Shown: positions 9,597 through 23,774 of the stretch, one piece after another | How positions within the stretch are numbered: position 1 is the stretch's first letter | Layout of the letters: each line of letters starts with the position of its first letter | Assembly (NCBI RefSeq): GCF_001975225.1 | Contig: NZ_CP019445.1 | Span: forward strand, 124,001-188,000 | Direction: 5' to 3' | From: Kosakonia cowanii JCM 10956 = DSM 18146 | GTDB lineage: Bacteria > Pseudomonadota > Gammaproteobacteria > Enterobacterales > Enterobacteriaceae | Length of the DNA: 64,000 nucleotides | The notes under the pieces: generated by a model | Database searches by the model: none | The model's input: the letters and a program-made list of their open reading frames with translations, nothing else | What the model was told of the DNA's origin: nothing | Made by a program: the position numbers and the translations under genes

Positions 9597-9920
9597 ATGA
9601 ACAAAGCTTATCTGTTAAGCACCCTCTTATTAACCGGCTGTAGCCACATGGCGAACGATAGCTGGAGCGGCCAGGATAAAGCGCAGCACTTTCTGGCCTC
9701 GGCCATGCTCTCTGCCGCAGGCAATGAGTATGCGCAGCATCAGGATATCAGCCGCGATCGCAGCGCCCTTATCGGTGTGATGTTTTCAGTAAGTCTTGGT
9801 GCGTCGAAGGAGTTGTGGGACAGCCGCCCGGCGGGGAGCGGCTGGAGCTGGAAAGATTTCGCATGGGATGTCGCCGGTGCCACAACGGGCTATGCCGTGT
9901 GGCAGCTGGCTGAACATTAA
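9597..9920 (+). CDS. yfiM: Putative lipoprotein YfiM
   Basis: Small predicted lipoprotein of 107 residues with unknown function. A short signal peptide ends in the lipobox LLTGC, so the mature protein should be lipid-anchored through that Cys. The rest contains the conserved stretches [10 protein letters not shown] and [13 protein letters not shown]. The frame is open upstream through the pssA terminator, but the ATG at 9597 gives a proper signal peptide. Its stop codon overlaps that of convergent kgtP by 4 bp (TTAA). Confidence 0.9.
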   Translation: MNKAYLLSTLLLTGCSHMANDSWSGQDKAQHFLASAMLSAAGNEYAQHQDISRDRSALIGVMFSVSLGASKELWDSRPAGSGWSWKDFAWDVAGATTGYAVWQLAEH

Positions 9921-11215
9921 AGGCGTATGCCCTTCCCTTTGCGGTGCAGCGTCAGCGATACCAGAAATGCCACTGCGCCCATTGCGGTGACGTACCAGAA
10001 GAAAGCCGTTTCGAAACCGATTGATTTTAATGACAGCGCCACGTATTCAGCCGATCCGCCAAACACTGCATTCGCCACAGCGTAAGATAAGCCAACGCCC
10101 AGGGCACGCACCTGCGCCGGGAACATCTCCGCTTTTAATATCCCGCTGATTGAGGTGTAGAAACTGGCGATTACCAGCGCCAGCATGACGAGTGCGAAAG
10201 CAGCATAGGGTGAAGTTACGCTGTGCAACGCCGTGAGGATTGGCACCGTACAAACGGTCGCCAGCCCACCAAACAGCAGCATGGAGGTGCGCCGCCCGAT
10301 GCGGTCGGATAACGCACCGATAACCGGCTGGATCACCATAAAGAGGAATAGCGCCGCGGTCATGATGATACTGGCAACATTCGCATGCATACCGGCAGTA
10401 TTGACCAGGTATTTCTGCATATAGGTGGTAAAGGTGTAGAAGGTGAGCGAGCCGCCGGCGGTAAAGCCAAGCACCATCAAAAATGCTTTGCGGTTGCGCC
10501 ACAGCCCTTTCATAGAGCCAGCTTCTTTCAGGGATCGCACTTCCTGCTGGGAGGTTTCATCCAGTTGGCGACGTAACCAGAGCGCGACAATGGCCAGCGC
10601 TGCGCCCAGCGCGAAAGGTATACGCCATCCCCAGGCCCTGAGTTCTGAGTCTTCCATCACTTGCTGCAGGATCACAACAACCAGCAATGCCAGCAGTTGT
10701 CCGCCGATCAGGGTGACATACTGGAATGAGGCATAAAACCCTTTGCGTCCCTCAACTGCCACTTCGCTCATATAGGTCGCACTTGTACCATACTCCCCGC
10801 CGACCGACAGCCCCTGGAAGAGACGTGCCAATAGCAGTAATGCCGGAGCCAAAGTACCGATGGTTTCATACCCCGGTAAGCACGCGATCACTAACGAGCC
10901 TAAACACATCATGCAGACCGAGATCAGCATCGATCTTTTACGCCCATGACGATCGGCAATACGACCAAATAACCACCCGCCGATGGGGCGCATCAGGAAA
11001 CCTGCGGCAAAAACACCGGCAGTCTGAAGCAGTTGAGTAGTAGGGTTACCTTGCGGGAAAAAGATGTGCGCGAAATAGAGGGAGCAAAAAGAGTAGACGT
11101 AAAAATCGAACCACTCTACCAGGTTACCCGATGAGGCGCCAACGATGGCCCATACCCGGCGACGCGTATCGCTGCTGGTGAGAGATTCACTATTTTTCAT
11201 GCTGTTTTCAGCCAT
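9917..11215 (-). CDS. kgtP: Alpha-ketoglutarate:proton symporter
   Basis: Inner-membrane importer of 2-oxoglutarate of the major facilitator superfamily, metabolite:H+ symporter family. The 432 residues equal the E. coli length and hydrophobic segments fit 12 membrane helices. Family signatures visible are [14 protein letters not shown] in helix 1, the loop [12 protein letters not shown] between helices 2 and 3, [13 protein letters not shown] in helix 4, and [10 protein letters not shown] in the second half. The start is preceded by AGGAG ten bases upstream. It lies immediately downstream of an rRNA operon in the same direction, as at E. coli rrnG. Confidence 0.97.
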   Translation of the reverse strand: MAENSMKNSESLTSSDTRRRVWAIVGASSGNLVEWFDFYVYSFCSLYFAHIFFPQGNPTTQLLQTAGVFAAGFLMRPIGGWLFGRIADRHGRKRSMLISVCMMCLGSLVIACLPGYETIGTLAPALLLLARLFQGLSVGGEYGTSATYMSEVAVEGRKGFYASFQYVTLIGGQLLALLVVVILQQVMEDSELRAWGWRIPFALGAALAIVALWLRRQLDETSQQEVRSLKEAGSMKGLWRNRKAFLMVLGFTAGGSLTFYTFTTYMQKYLVNTAGMHANVASIIMTAALFLFMVIQPVIGALSDRIGRRTSMLLFGGLATVCTVPILTALHSVTSPYAAFALVMLALVIASFYTSISGILKAEMFPAQVRALGVGLSYAVANAVFGGSAEYVALSLKSIGFETAFFWYVTAMGAVAFLVSLTLHRKGKGIRL

Positions 11216-11471
11216 TCGTATGTAACTCCTGCTTACAATAGGTATTATTTTTAGAGCGAACGTCCCTGCTCAATGTGGATAAAAGAGGGAGATGTTACAT
11301 GTTTGTTATGGTTAAAAGGTGATAAAGATCCCATTTCGACTTAGGTAGGTTAGTAATTAAGATTATGACCCGGCGGGTACGTTTGTCATGCCTGGTAACG
11401 GCAGCAGGATTGTACGTGTTGAGGTTAAATGATCTTTTCCAGCAAGGCAGGCTATCGTGGAAAAAGAATAG
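11216..11471. other. kgtP upstream region and rRNA operon 3' flank
   Basis: About 256 bp holding no gene that I can support. It must carry the kgtP promoter, but I could not choose a -35/-10 pair with confidence. The short open frames here run into the 5S gene and have no coding character. Confidence 0.6.
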
Positions 11472-11501
11472 CAAAAAGCCTCATGCTTTCGCATGAGGCT
11501 T
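11472..11501 (-). terminator. Terminator of first rRNA operon
   Basis: Perfect 11-bp stem AAGCCTCATGC / GCATGAGGCTT with a four-base loop and, on the minus strand, a following T-run. The second rRNA operon has the same hairpin. Confidence 0.92.
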
Positions 11502-11514
11502 TCGGCTTGGTTTG

Positions 11515-11634
11515 ATGCCTGGCAGTTCCCTACTCTCGCATGGGGAGACCCCACACTACCATCGGCGCTACGGCGTTTCACTTCTGAGTTCGGCATGGGG
11601 TCAGGTGGGACCACCGCGCTAGTGCCGCCAGGCA
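11515..11634 (-). rRNA. 5S ribosomal RNA, first operon
   Basis: 120-nt gene running from TGCCTGGCGGCACTAGCGCG to GCCAGGCAT on the minus strand, with complementary ends that form helix 1. It is identical to the second copy as far as I can see. The CACTAG at positions 12-17 is of the Enterobacter/Klebsiella type; E. coli has CCGTAG. Confidence 0.97.
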
Positions 11635-11723
11635 AATTCTGTTGCCATCCCGCGTCAGCCGGACGGCTTAATCTGTATCAGCTGAAAATCATCTCTCATC
11701 CGCCAAAACATCTTCGGCGTTGT

Positions 11724-14633
<2,910 letters not shown>

Positions 14634-14994
14634 TCACAACCCGAAGACGTTTCGTAAAACATCATCAGTTGCGAAAATTTGAGAGACTCACGGAACAATT
14701 CGCATTGTTCTGTGTTTCAATTTTCAGCTTGATCCAGATTTTTAAAGAGCAAATATCTCATACATGACTCGCTGTCAGACAGGAATCAGGTTTGAGATAC
14801 ATCGGCAGGTGACTTTCACTCACAGACCAGCAAGTGGCGTCCCCTAGGGGATTCGAACCCCTGTTACCGCCGTGAAAGGGCGGTGTCCTGGGCCTCTAGA
14901 CGAAGGGGACACAAAGTCTCACTCGCAAGACGCCTTGCTATTTACTTTTCATCAGACAATCTGTGTGGACACTACAGGGAAAGGTTCTTTAAGG
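14634..14994 (-). other. 16S-23S spacer with tRNA-Glu, first operon
   Basis: Transcribed spacer. It holds one tRNA-Glu gene and a boxA-like antitermination element (GCTCTTTAAA on the minus strand at 14741-14750). Its 16S-proximal part (ACAGATTGTCTGATGA) is complementary to the leader and forms the stem cut by RNase III. Confidence 0.85.
14835..14910 (-). tRNA. tRNA-Glu (anticodon TTC)
   Basis: 76-nt gene including an encoded CCA. It starts GTCCCCTTCGTC, the anticodon loop reads CTTTCAC with anticodon TTC, and the T loop is GGTTCGAATCC. It is the single tRNA of this rRNA spacer, as in E. coli rrnG and rrnE. Confidence 0.97.
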
Positions 14995-16536
<1,542 letters not shown>

Positions 16537-16666
16537 AAAGTTTGATGCTCATCGAATTAAACCGTAATGAATTACGTGTTCACCCGTGAGACTTGGTATT
16601 CATTTATCGTCCGAGGACGTTAAGAATCCATGTCACCTGAGTGCCCACACAGATTGTCTGATAAAT

Positions 16667-16678
16667 TGTTAAAGAGCA
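16667..16678 (-). promoter_or_regulatory. rrn leader boxA, first operon
   Basis: TGCTCTTTAACA on the minus strand, the NusB-NusE binding element of the rRNA antitermination system, in the 16S leader. Confidence 0.88.
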
Positions 16679-16716
16679 GTTGCGACGCGCTTCAGCGCTC
16701 TGTCGCGAGGTGGCGT

Positions 16717-16744
16717 ATATTACGCTTTCCTCTTTCAGAGTCAA
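16717..16744 (-). promoter_or_regulatory. rrn promoter P2, first operon
   Basis: On the minus strand TTGACT (16739-16744) and TAATAT (16717-16722) are separated by 16 bp, the same layout as the E. coli rrn P2 promoters. Confidence 0.88.
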
Positions 16745-16826
16745 CCCTGAATTTCAGGATTTTTTCTCTTCCGACTTAACGTCGCTGCAAGCTGTTGTTT
16801 GCTTAGCGCCGTGTCGATGGAGGCGC

Positions 16827-16854
16827 ATTATAGGGAGTTCTCCGCACCCCGCAA
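16827..16854 (-). promoter_or_regulatory. rrn promoter P1, first operon
   Basis: On the minus strand -35 TTGCGG (16849-16854), a 16-bp spacer ending in AACTCCC and a perfect -10 TATAAT (16827-16832). A GCGCC discriminator follows, the hallmark of ppGpp and initiating-NTP control. The -35 is weaker than TTGTCA in the second operon. Confidence 0.9.
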
Positions 16855-16930
16855 TAGAAAAATGACATAAAAATGACTGACTGCTGCATTCCACAGCAAA
16901 AGCCGCCCTTATACGCATTTACACACAGAG

Positions 16931-16939
16931 TTATCCACA
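16931..16939 (+). promoter_or_regulatory. Consensus DnaA box
   Basis: TTATCCACA, a perfect match to the strong E. coli DnaA box, lies between rrn P1 and the divergent purH promoter. A nine-base match can arise by chance, so binding is unproven. Confidence 0.45.
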
Positions 16940-16971
16940 AAGCGCCAAAAGTGGAAAAATTCCCGAGCGTT

Positions 16972-16993
16972 GCGCAAACGTTTTCGTTACAAT
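16972..16993 (+). promoter_or_regulatory. purHD promoter region with PurR box
   Basis: GCGCAAACGTTTTCGT at 16972-16987 closely matches the PurR operator ACGCAAACGTTTTCGT and abuts the -10 sequence TACAAT at 16988-16993. Purine-bound PurR here would block the promoter. No good -35 box was found. The region 16537-17105 otherwise holds only rrn leader and promoter sequence. Confidence 0.82.
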
Positions 16994-17105
16994 GCCCGCG
17001 CAAAATTAATCCGCCCTGCCTGGGGTGTTAGCTGAATCTTCCCATAATAAAGAAGCGAAAATTCAGCTAACGCTCTCTGTTAAAGTCAAATCCAGGGGAT
17101 TTACC

Positions 17106-18695
17106 ATGCAACAACGTCGTCCAGTCCGCCGCGCCCTGCTCAGTGTTTCTGATAAGGCCGGTATCGTCGAATTCGCCCAGGCGCTCTCCCAGCGTGGCGT
17201 CGAACTGCTCTCTACCGGCGGAACCGCTCGCCTGCTGGCAGATAAAGGCCTGCCGGTGACCGAAGTCTCCGACTACACCGGTTTCCCGGAAATGATGGAT
17301 GGACGCGTAAAAACCCTGCACCCGAAAGTGCACGGCGGCATTCTCGGCCGTCGCGGCCAGGATGATGACATCATGGCGCAGCACGCCATCGCCCCAATCG
17401 ACATGGTGGTGGTTAACCTCTACCCCTTCGCCCAGACCGTTGCCCGTGAAGGGTGCTCGCTGGAAGACGCCGTTGAGAATATCGATATCGGCGGCCCAAC
17501 CATGGTGCGCTCCGCCGCAAAGAACCATAAAGATGTCGCCATCGTGGTTAAGAGCAGCGACTACACCACTATCATTAATGAAATGGATGCCAACGACGGC
17601 TCGCTGACGCTGGAAACCCGTTTCGACCTCGCGATCAAAGCCTTTGAGCACACCGCCGCTTACGACAGCATGATCGCCAACTACTTCGGCAGCCTGGTGC
17701 CCGCCTATCATGGCGAGAGCAAAGAGCCAGCCGGCCGCTTCCCGCGCACGTTAAACCTCAACTTCATCAAGAAGCAGGATATGCGCTACGGTGAAAACAG
17801 CCACCAGCATGCTGCCTTCTATATAGAAGAAGAGATCAAAGAGGCTTCCGTTGCCACCGCGCAGCAGCTGCAGGGCAAAGCGCTCTCCTATAACAACATC
17901 GCCGACACCGACGCGGCGCTGGAGTGCGTGAAAGAGTTTGATGAACCCGCCTGCGTGATTGTGAAACACGCCAACCCGTGCGGTGTCTCAGTCGGTGGCT
18001 CGATTCTCGAAGCTTACGATCGCGCTTATAAAACCGACCCGACCTCAGCGTTCGGCGGCATTATCGCTTTCAACCGCGAACTGGATGCTGAAACGGCGCA
18101 GGCCATTATCTCCCGCCAGTTTGTGGAAGTGATTATCGCCCCTTCTGCCACTAAGGAAGCGCTGAGCATTACCGCCGCCAAACAGAACGTCCGCGTACTG
18201 GTCTGCGGCCAGTGGACAGCGCGCGTACCGGGCCTCGATTTCAAACGCGTCAATGGCGGCCTGCTGGTTCAGGATCGCGACCTGGGCATGGTAACCGCCA
18301 ATGAGCTGCGCGTGGTCAGCAAGCGCCAGCCGACCGAGCAGGAGCTGCGCGATGCGCTGTTCTGCTGGAAGGTAGCGAAGTTCGTTAAATCCAACGCCAT
18401 CGTCTATGCCAAAGAGAACATGACTATTGGCATTGGCGCAGGCCAGATGAGCCGTGTCTACTCTGCGAAGATCGCTGGTATCAAAGCCGCTGACGAAGGG
18501 CTGGAAGTGAAAGGTTCCGCAATGGCCTCTGACGCCTTCTTCCCGTTCCGTGATGGTATTGATGCCGCTGCCGCTGTCGGCGTGAGCTGCGTTATCCAGC
18601 CGGGCGGATCTATCCGCGATGACGAAGTGATTGCCGCCGCCGACGAGCACGGCATCGCGATGATCTTCACCGACATGCGTCACTTCCGCCATTAA
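17106..18695 (+). CDS. purH: Bifunctional AICAR transformylase/IMP cyclohydrolase
   Basis: Catalyses the last two steps of IMP synthesis: formylation of AICAR with 10-formyl-tetrahydrofolate, then ring closure. The protein has 529 residues, as in E. coli. The N-terminal cyclohydrolase domain has a methylglyoxal-synthase fold ([32 protein letters not shown]), and the C-terminal transformylase domain has KHANPCGV and [12 protein letters not shown]. The frame is open 27 codons upstream; the ATG at 17106 is chosen for its AGGGGA ribosome site and family N-terminus [17 protein letters not shown]. purD follows after 15 bp, so the two form an operon. Confidence 0.98.
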   Translation: MQQRRPVRRALLSVSDKAGIVEFAQALSQRGVELLSTGGTARLLADKGLPVTEVSDYTGFPEMMDGRVKTLHPKVHGGILGRRGQDDDIMAQHAIAPIDMVVVNLYPFAQTVAREGCSLEDAVENIDIGGPTMVRSAAKNHKDVAIVVKSSDYTTIINEMDANDGSLTLETRFDLAIKAFEHTAAYDSMIANYFGSLVPAYHGESKEPAGRFPRTLNLNFIKKQDMRYGENSHQHAAFYIEEEIKEASVATAQQLQGKALSYNNIADTDAALECVKEFDEPACVIVKHANPCGVSVGGSILEAYDRAYKTDPTSAFGGIIAFNRELDAETAQAIISRQFVEVIIAPSATKEALSITAAKQNVRVLVCGQWTARVPGLDFKRVNGGLLVQDRDLGMVTANELRVVSKRQPTEQELRDALFCWKVAKFVKSNAIVYAKENMTIGIGAGQMSRVYSAKIAGIKAADEGLEVKGSAMASDAFFPFRDGIDAAAAVGVSCVIQPGGSIRDDEVIAAADEHGIAMIFTDMRHFRH

Positions 18696-18710
18696 TCCAC
18701 GGAGCAGAGA

Positions 18711-20006
18711 ATGAAAGTATTAGTGATTGGTAACGGCGGGCGCGAACACGCGCTGGCCTGGAAAGCGGCCCAGTCGAAACGGGTTGAAACTGTCTTTGTC
18801 GCACCGGGTAACGCAGGCACAGCGCTGGAGCCGACGCTGCAAAACGTGGCGATTAGCGCGACGGATATTCCGGCGCTGGTTAATTTCGCCCAGAGCGAGA
18901 AGATCGATCTGACCATCGTTGGCCCGGAAGCGCCGCTGGTGATTGGCGTGGTTGATGCCTTTCGCGCGCAGGGGCTGAAAATTTTTGGCCCGACGCAGGG
19001 CGCGGCACAGCTGGAGGGCTCCAAAGCCTTCACCAAAGATTTCCTCGCCCGCCACAATATTCCGACGGCGGAGTACCAGAACTTTACCGAGGTAGAGCCA
19101 GCGCTGGCTTACCTGCGCAAGAAAGGCGCGCCGATCGTCATTAAAGCGGACGGTCTGGCAGCAGGTAAAGGGGTGATTGTCGCCATGACGCTGGAAGAGG
19201 CGGAAGCGGCAGTCAACGATATGCTGGCCGGTAACGCCTTTGGCGATGCGGGCCACCGCATTGTGATTGAGGAGTTTCTCGACGGCGAAGAGGCGAGCTT
19301 TATTGTGATGGTCGACGGCGAGCATGTGCTGCCAATGGCGACCAGCCAGGATCACAAACGCGTCGGCGACGGCGATACCGGCCCGAATACCGGCGGTATG
19401 GGCGCGTACTCCCCGGCGCCGGTGGTGACCGATGAAGTGCACCAGCGGGCAATGGATCAGGTCATCTGGCCCACCGTGCGCGGCATGGCGGCAGAAGGGA
19501 ATACCTACACCGGTTTCCTTTATGCCGGGCTGATGATCGATAAGCAGGGCAACCCAAAGGTGATCGAGTTCAACTGCCGCTTTGGCGACCCGGAGACGCA
19601 GCCGATTATGCTGCGCCTGCAATCAGACCTGGTAGAACTCTGCCTGGCAGCCTGTGACGGCAAGCTGGATGAGAAAGTCTCGAAATGGGATGCGCGCGCA
19701 TCGCTTGGTGTGGTGATGGCTGCCGGAGGCTATCCGGGTAACTATCGCAATGGCGAGCAGATCCACGGCCTGCCGTTGGAAGAGGTTGCGGACGGGAAAG
19801 TGTTCCACGCCGGTACCACGCTTGCTGACGACGATCGGGTGCTGACCAACGGCGGACGTGTGCTGTGCGTGACCGCGCTCGGTGACACCGTTGCCGAAGC
19901 GCAGCAGCGCGCTTATGCGCTGATGACCGATATCCACTGGGATGGCAGCTTTAGCCGCAGCGATATTGGTTACCGCGCGATTGCCCGCGAACAGGGCAGC
20001 AAGTAA
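18711..20006 (+). CDS. purD: Phosphoribosylamine-glycine ligase (GAR synthetase)
   Basis: Second step of purine synthesis: joins glycine to phosphoribosylamine with ATP. It is an ATP-grasp enzyme of 431 residues (about 429 in E. coli). Visible are the N-terminal MKVLVIGNGGREHALAW motif, the ATP-grasp loop IVIKADGLAAGKGV, and the metal-binding VIEFNCRFGDPETQ. It is the second gene of purHD and shares its PurR control. A REP pair follows. Confidence 0.98.
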   Translation: MKVLVIGNGGREHALAWKAAQSKRVETVFVAPGNAGTALEPTLQNVAISATDIPALVNFAQSEKIDLTIVGPEAPLVIGVVDAFRAQGLKIFGPTQGAAQLEGSKAFTKDFLARHNIPTAEYQNFTEVEPALAYLRKKGAPIVIKADGLAAGKGVIVAMTLEEAEAAVNDMLAGNAFGDAGHRIVIEEFLDGEEASFIVMVDGEHVLPMATSQDHKRVGDGDTGPNTGGMGAYSPAPVVTDEVHQRAMDQVIWPTVRGMAAEGNTYTGFLYAGLMIDKQGNPKVIEFNCRFGDPETQPIMLRLQSDLVELCLAACDGKLDEKVSKWDARASLGVVMAAGGYPGNYRNGEQIHGLPLEEVADGKVFHAGTTLADDDRVLTNGGRVLCVTALGDTVAEAQQRAYALMTDIHWDGSFSRSDIGYRAIAREQGSK

Positions 20007-20075
20007 TACGCGATCCACGGCCGGGTGGGATTTTGCTGACCCGGCTTACATGACAACGCTCATAAGTTGCGTGAT

Positions 20076-20172
20076 TGCCGGATGGCGCTTCGCTTATCCG
20101 GCCTACGGAACACACCTCACTGTCGTGAAAGTGCTTTTCGTAGGCCCGATAAGGCATCGCCGCCATCGGGCA
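20076..20172. repeat. Inverted REP pair (BIME) after purD
   Basis: Two REP elements in opposite orientation: TGCCGGATGGCGCTTCGC with its TTATCCGGC arm at 20076-20107, and TAGGCCCGATAAGGC with its GCCATCGGGCA arm at 20139-20172. They lie between convergent purD and yjaH. In E. coli the zraPSR genes occupy this position. Confidence 0.88.
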
Positions 20173-20192
20173 ACACACCGATGACGCCAACG

Positions 20193-20891
20193 CTAAAAGT
20201 TCTTCTCCGTCGGCTGCCAGTGACAGAAATCCTCATTCGCCACCAGCAACAGCTGTGCCCCTTCCGGCGCTTCCAGCCACGCCACGCTCACCGCCAGCGA
20301 CGAACGGCTCTGGCGCTGCGCAATATGGTTTAACGCCCACGTATCAAGCTCTGGCTTCACGGTCTGTCCTTCACAGGTCTGCACCGTGTTATTTGCCTGC
20401 CATCGCCCCTGACGCAATACAACACGTCCCTGACGCAGCGCATCGCTGGTCTGGCGGATCTGTTCGGCGCGGTAGCGATAAAGCGCAATCTGGTCGCTGG
20501 AGAGCTGCTGCTTCTGGCCGTTCACTTCACGCTGCATAAAGCTCAACTCACCGCGATCGTCAAAACGCACGCGAATATGTTCAGGCGGGTTGGCGTAGAT
20601 ATTGAGTTCAATAAGGGTTAGCGCATCGCCTTGCCAGCGATACTCAGCTAAAGAGGTGTTCCCGCGGTGCCACGGGCTAAATGCGGAGAGCAGGTGGGTC
20701 TCACCGCCTGAATCTTTACGCCAGATGCGTATTGCGCCCTGATCGCCGGCGAAACCGCTGGCGGTAAAGGGCGGCAATGACGAATCGTGGCTACAGGCGG
20801 CAAGCAGCAGTGCGCCGACCAGCAAAAGCGGGCGACGCCAGTATGACAAAAGGGGCGTTACCGCCCCTTCGACAAAACTGTTCACTGCCAT
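20193..20891 (-). CDS. yjaH: Putative lipoprotein YjaH (DUF1481)
   Basis: Uncharacterised protein of 232 residues. After a basic N-terminal stretch a hydrophobic segment ends in the lipobox LLAAC, with the lipidated Cys at residue 33, so an exported lipoprotein is likely. It starts 6 bp after the hupA stop and is probably in the hupA operon, as in E. coli. No function can be assigned from sequence. Confidence 0.88.
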   Translation of the reverse strand: MAVNSFVEGAVTPLLSYWRRPLLLVGALLLAACSHDSSLPPFTASGFAGDQGAIRIWRKDSGGETHLLSAFSPWHRGNTSLAEYRWQGDALTLIELNIYANPPEHIRVRFDDRGELSFMQREVNGQKQQLSSDQIALYRYRAEQIRQTSDALRQGRVVLRQGRWQANNTVQTCEGQTVKPELDTWALNHIAQRQSRSSLAVSVAWLEAPEGAQLLLVANEDFCHWQPTEKNF

Positions 20892-20897
20892 GCTGTC

Positions 20898-21170
20898 TTA
20901 CTTAACAGCGTCTTTCAGTGCTTTGCCAGAAACAAATGCCGGCACGTTAGCTGCGGCGATTTTGATTTCTTTACCGGTCTGCGGGTTGCGGCCAGTACGC
21001 TCAGCGCGGTGGTTCACTTTGAAAGTGCCGAAACCAACCAGTTGTACCGCATCGCCTTCTTTCAGAGACTCAGTAATGGCAGCCAGGGTGGATTCCAGTG
21101 CAGCTTTCGCTTGCGCTTTAGACAGATCAGCCTTGTCTGCAATTACATCAATCAGTTGAGTCTTGTTCAT
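20898..21170 (-). CDS. hupA: DNA-binding protein HU, alpha subunit
   Basis: Histone-like nucleoid protein of 90 residues that binds and bends DNA without much sequence preference, as a homodimer or with HU-beta. The family signature [21 protein letters not shown], covering the DNA-binding arm, is intact. It is followed closely by yjaH. Its promoter should lie in 21171-21356; I could not choose one box pair. Confidence 0.98.
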   Translation of the reverse strand: MNKTQLIDVIADKADLSKAQAKAALESTLAAITESLKEGDAVQLVGFGTFKVNHRAERTGRNPQTGKEIKIAAANVPAFVSGKALKDAVK

Positions 21171-21356
21171 AAGTTATCCTTTCAATGTGTTTATCGCTTG
21201 CTAAGCATCGAGTGCGACGGAAATGCCTCAAAAGCACTCTCCTGCATACACGCACCGATAGCCACTTTTTTTCGCCCCCCAAATGTAGACCAGACGGGGG
21301 TCAGAAGGGAAGCCTTCAGGCGCGACAAAACAGGCCTTAAATCACGTTTTATTGTC

Positions 21357-21947
21357 TCATTGCTGCAAATTTATACCGATATTACTCTCGCCAGCCTCGC
21401 GCAGGTCTGCGCGCAAGCCTTTGATCAGGTCAATATCGCGCTCTTCGCAGGCGGCCAAAAGGCGGAAAATCTCCCACTGGATATCCCATTCCTGCTCTAC
21501 AGCGGGGTTAAGACCCAGCTCTTCATCGGTCATTTCGCGGCCCTGCTGCGTCATTTCCAGCATCGCCACGGTGGTGATTGAGGTCTTGCTGACTTCAATG
21601 GCGTGTTCCAGCGTTTCACCGCTCAGACGCGAATGAATCAACTCGCTCAGCGCCACACAGGCGTCAATCGCCGGGTAGACACCGTAGAGATCGTAATCCT
21701 CTGCGGCGGGGATCCCCTCTTCCAGCTTCTCAAGCTGGCTGTCGAAATTGACCTTCGCATCTTTGACGGTCTCTGTTTCCCACACCAGGTCAAGGATACG
21801 GCGATAGAGCTGCGCATCGCCAAAGCCGGTCTGGCGGCAGAACAGCGCATAGTTGGGGTACATGCGCTCGCACAGACAGGCCATGAAAACAACGTGCTGC
21901 CAGCTTTCCTGCTTTTCCAGTCGCAGATGAATCGGGTTTTGTAACAT
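21357..21947 (-). CDS. yjaG: DUF416 family protein YjaG
   Basis: A 196-residue soluble protein of unknown function. It is largely acidic and helical, with the conserved N-terminus LRLEKQESWQHVVFMACLCERM. No catalytic motif, signal peptide or membrane segment is visible. It lies between hupA and nfi on the same strand with a 33-bp gap to nfi, as in E. coli. Confidence 0.92.
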   Translation of the reverse strand: MLQNPIHLRLEKQESWQHVVFMACLCERMYPNYALFCRQTGFGDAQLYRRILDLVWETETVKDAKVNFDSQLEKLEEGIPAAEDYDLYGVYPAIDACVALSELIHSRLSGETLEHAIEVSKTSITTVAMLEMTQQGREMTDEELGLNPAVEQEWDIQWEIFRLLAACEERDIDLIKGLRADLREAGESNIGINLQQ

Positions 21948-21980
21948 GATCGCTTCTCAAAAACGGTAATGCGCCGCAGT

Positions 21981-22661
21981 TTACCCGATATCGCGCTGAA
22001 TTGCCTGCCATCGCGCAAAGGCGGGGCGACCCGATGCCACGGCGTCTGCCCAGCGCGTTGGCTCCGGCAAGCGGTAGCCCTTCATGCAGCGCTGCACCCA
22101 CGCCAGCGCAGTATCCTGGCTGACGCGATGACCGGTAGCGACGAAGAGCGGATTACAGCGCGCTTTGCTGCGCCATACCCACGCCAGCTGTTCGCCTTTA
22201 TCCATCAGCGGCGATAGCGCACCGGGCTCATCGGCCAGCGGTTCGAACTTCCCGCACAGCCGTTTTTTCGCCACGCCGATGGTCGGCACATCCACCAGCA
22301 GGCCAAAATGGCTGGCAACGCCAAGACGGCGCGGATGGGAGATCCCATGCCCGTCGACAAAGAGTAAATCGGGTTTTTGCGACAACATCTCCCACGCCGC
22401 CAGCAGCGCGGGATACTCACGAAATGAGAGGAAGCCGGGAATATAGGGCATGGTGGTGGCGATACGCGCCACCTGATACTCAACCAGTTCCAGCGAAGGC
22501 CAGGTGAGCAGCACCATTGCCGCCCGCGTCACTTCGCCACCCTGCTCGAAACCGACATCCGCCCCGCCGATCAACGTCGGCGGATCTTTATCAAGACGAT
22601 CCTCGCGGATCACGGAAGAGGCCAGTTCAAGTTGTTGTGCGCGTAGCGACGCGAGATCCAT
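21981..22661 (-). CDS. nfi: Endonuclease V (deoxyinosine 3' endonuclease)
   Basis: Cuts DNA near deoxyinosine and so starts repair of deaminated adenine. The 226-residue protein has the endonuclease V core: a metal-binding Asp in [10 protein letters not shown], the conserved [12 protein letters not shown] strand and [23 protein letters not shown] two codons earlier is in frame, but the AAGGAG ribosome site fits the ATG at 22661. The gene starts 9 bp after hemE on the same strand. Confidence 0.95.
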   Translation of the reverse strand: MDLASLRAQQLELASSVIREDRLDKDPPTLIGGADVGFEQGGEVTRAAMVLLTWPSLELVEYQVARIATTMPYIPGFLSFREYPALLAAWEMLSQKPDLLFVDGHGISHPRRLGVASHFGLLVDVPTIGVAKKRLCGKFEPLADEPGALSPLMDKGEQLAWVWRSKARCNPLFVATGHRVSQDTALAWVQRCMKGYRLPEPTRWADAVASGRPAFARWQAIQRDIG

Positions 22662-22670
22662 ATTCACTCC

Positions 22671-23735
22671 TTATTGATGCCAGGGGGCCGACAGACGGTG
22701 AACCGCCTCGACAAATACTCCTGCATGTTCCGGCGGGACATCCTGATGGATGCCGTGACCGAGGTTAAATACATGGCCTTCGCCTTTGCCAAAGCCAGAG
22801 AGAATTGTAGACACTTCTTCCTCAATGCGTGCAGGCGGCGCATAAAGCATAGAGGGATCCATGTTGCCCTGCAGCGCCACTTTGTCGCCAACGCGACGGC
22901 GCGCATCGCCAATATCGGTGGTCCAGTCAAGGCCGAGCGCATCGCAGCCGGTCGCCGCCATCGCTTCCAGCCACTGGCCGCCGCCTTTGGTAAACAGGGT
23001 CACCGGCACGCGACGCCCTTCGTTTTCACGCAGCAGGCCATCGACGATTTTATGCATGTAGTAGAGAGAGAACTGCTGGTAATCGCGTCCGGTCAGCACG
23101 CCGCCCCAGGTGTCGAAAATCATTACCGACTGTGCGCCAGCGCGGATCTGCGCGTTGAGATAGGAGGTGACGCTCTGCGCCAGCTTATCCAGCAGTGCAT
23201 GCAGCACCAGCGGCTCGGCGTACATCATCTTTTTGATTTTAGTGAACGCTTTGCTGCTGCCGCCTTCAATCATATAGGTCGCCAGCGTCCACGGGCTGCC
23301 GGAGAAACCAATCAGCGGCACTTCGCCTTTCAGCTCACGGCGGATAGTGCGCACGGCGTTCATCACGTAACCCAGCTCATCTTCCGGGTCCGGCACCGGC
23401 AGCTTGTCCACATCCGCTTTACAGGTGATGGGATGGCTAAAACGCGGTCCTTCACCGGCTTCGAAATAGAGCCCCAGCCCCATCGCGTCTGGCACCGTCA
23501 GGATGTCAGAGAAGAGGATCGCCGCATCCAGCTTGTAGCGGCGCAGGGGCTGCATCGTCACTTCACAGGCCAGCTCCGCATTGCGGCACAGCGACATAAA
23601 GTCGCCGGCTTGCGCACGGGTCGCCTTATATTCCGGCAAATAGCGGCCTGCCTGGCGCATCATCCATACCGGCGTCATATCTACTGGCTGGCGCTGAAGC
23701 GCGCGCAGGTAACGATCGTTTTTCAGTTCGGTCAT
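22671..23735 (-). CDS. hemE: Uroporphyrinogen decarboxylase
   Basis: Removes four carboxyl groups from uroporphyrinogen III to give coproporphyrinogen III in heme synthesis. The protein has 354 residues, the usual length. The substrate-binding signature [11 protein letters not shown] is at 26-36, and [16 protein letters not shown] marks the second family signature. It sits between nudC and nfi on one strand with short gaps, which suggests co-transcription. Confidence 0.98.
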   Translation of the reverse strand: MTELKNDRYLRALQRQPVDMTPVWMMRQAGRYLPEYKATRAQAGDFMSLCRNAELACEVTMQPLRRYKLDAAILFSDILTVPDAMGLGLYFEAGEGPRFSHPITCKADVDKLPVPDPEDELGYVMNAVRTIRRELKGEVPLIGFSGSPWTLATYMIEGGSSKAFTKIKKMMYAEPLVLHALLDKLAQSVTSYLNAQIRAGAQSVMIFDTWGGVLTGRDYQQFSLYYMHKIVDGLLRENEGRRVPVTLFTKGGGQWLEAMAATGCDALGLDWTTDIGDARRRVGDKVALQGNMDPSMLYAPPARIEEEVSTILSGFGKGEGHVFNLGHGIHQDVPPEHAGVFVEAVHRLSAPWHQ

Positions 23736-23774
23736 TGTCAGTTCCTCAAGCGTCAGGCCGCCAGTATATACACC

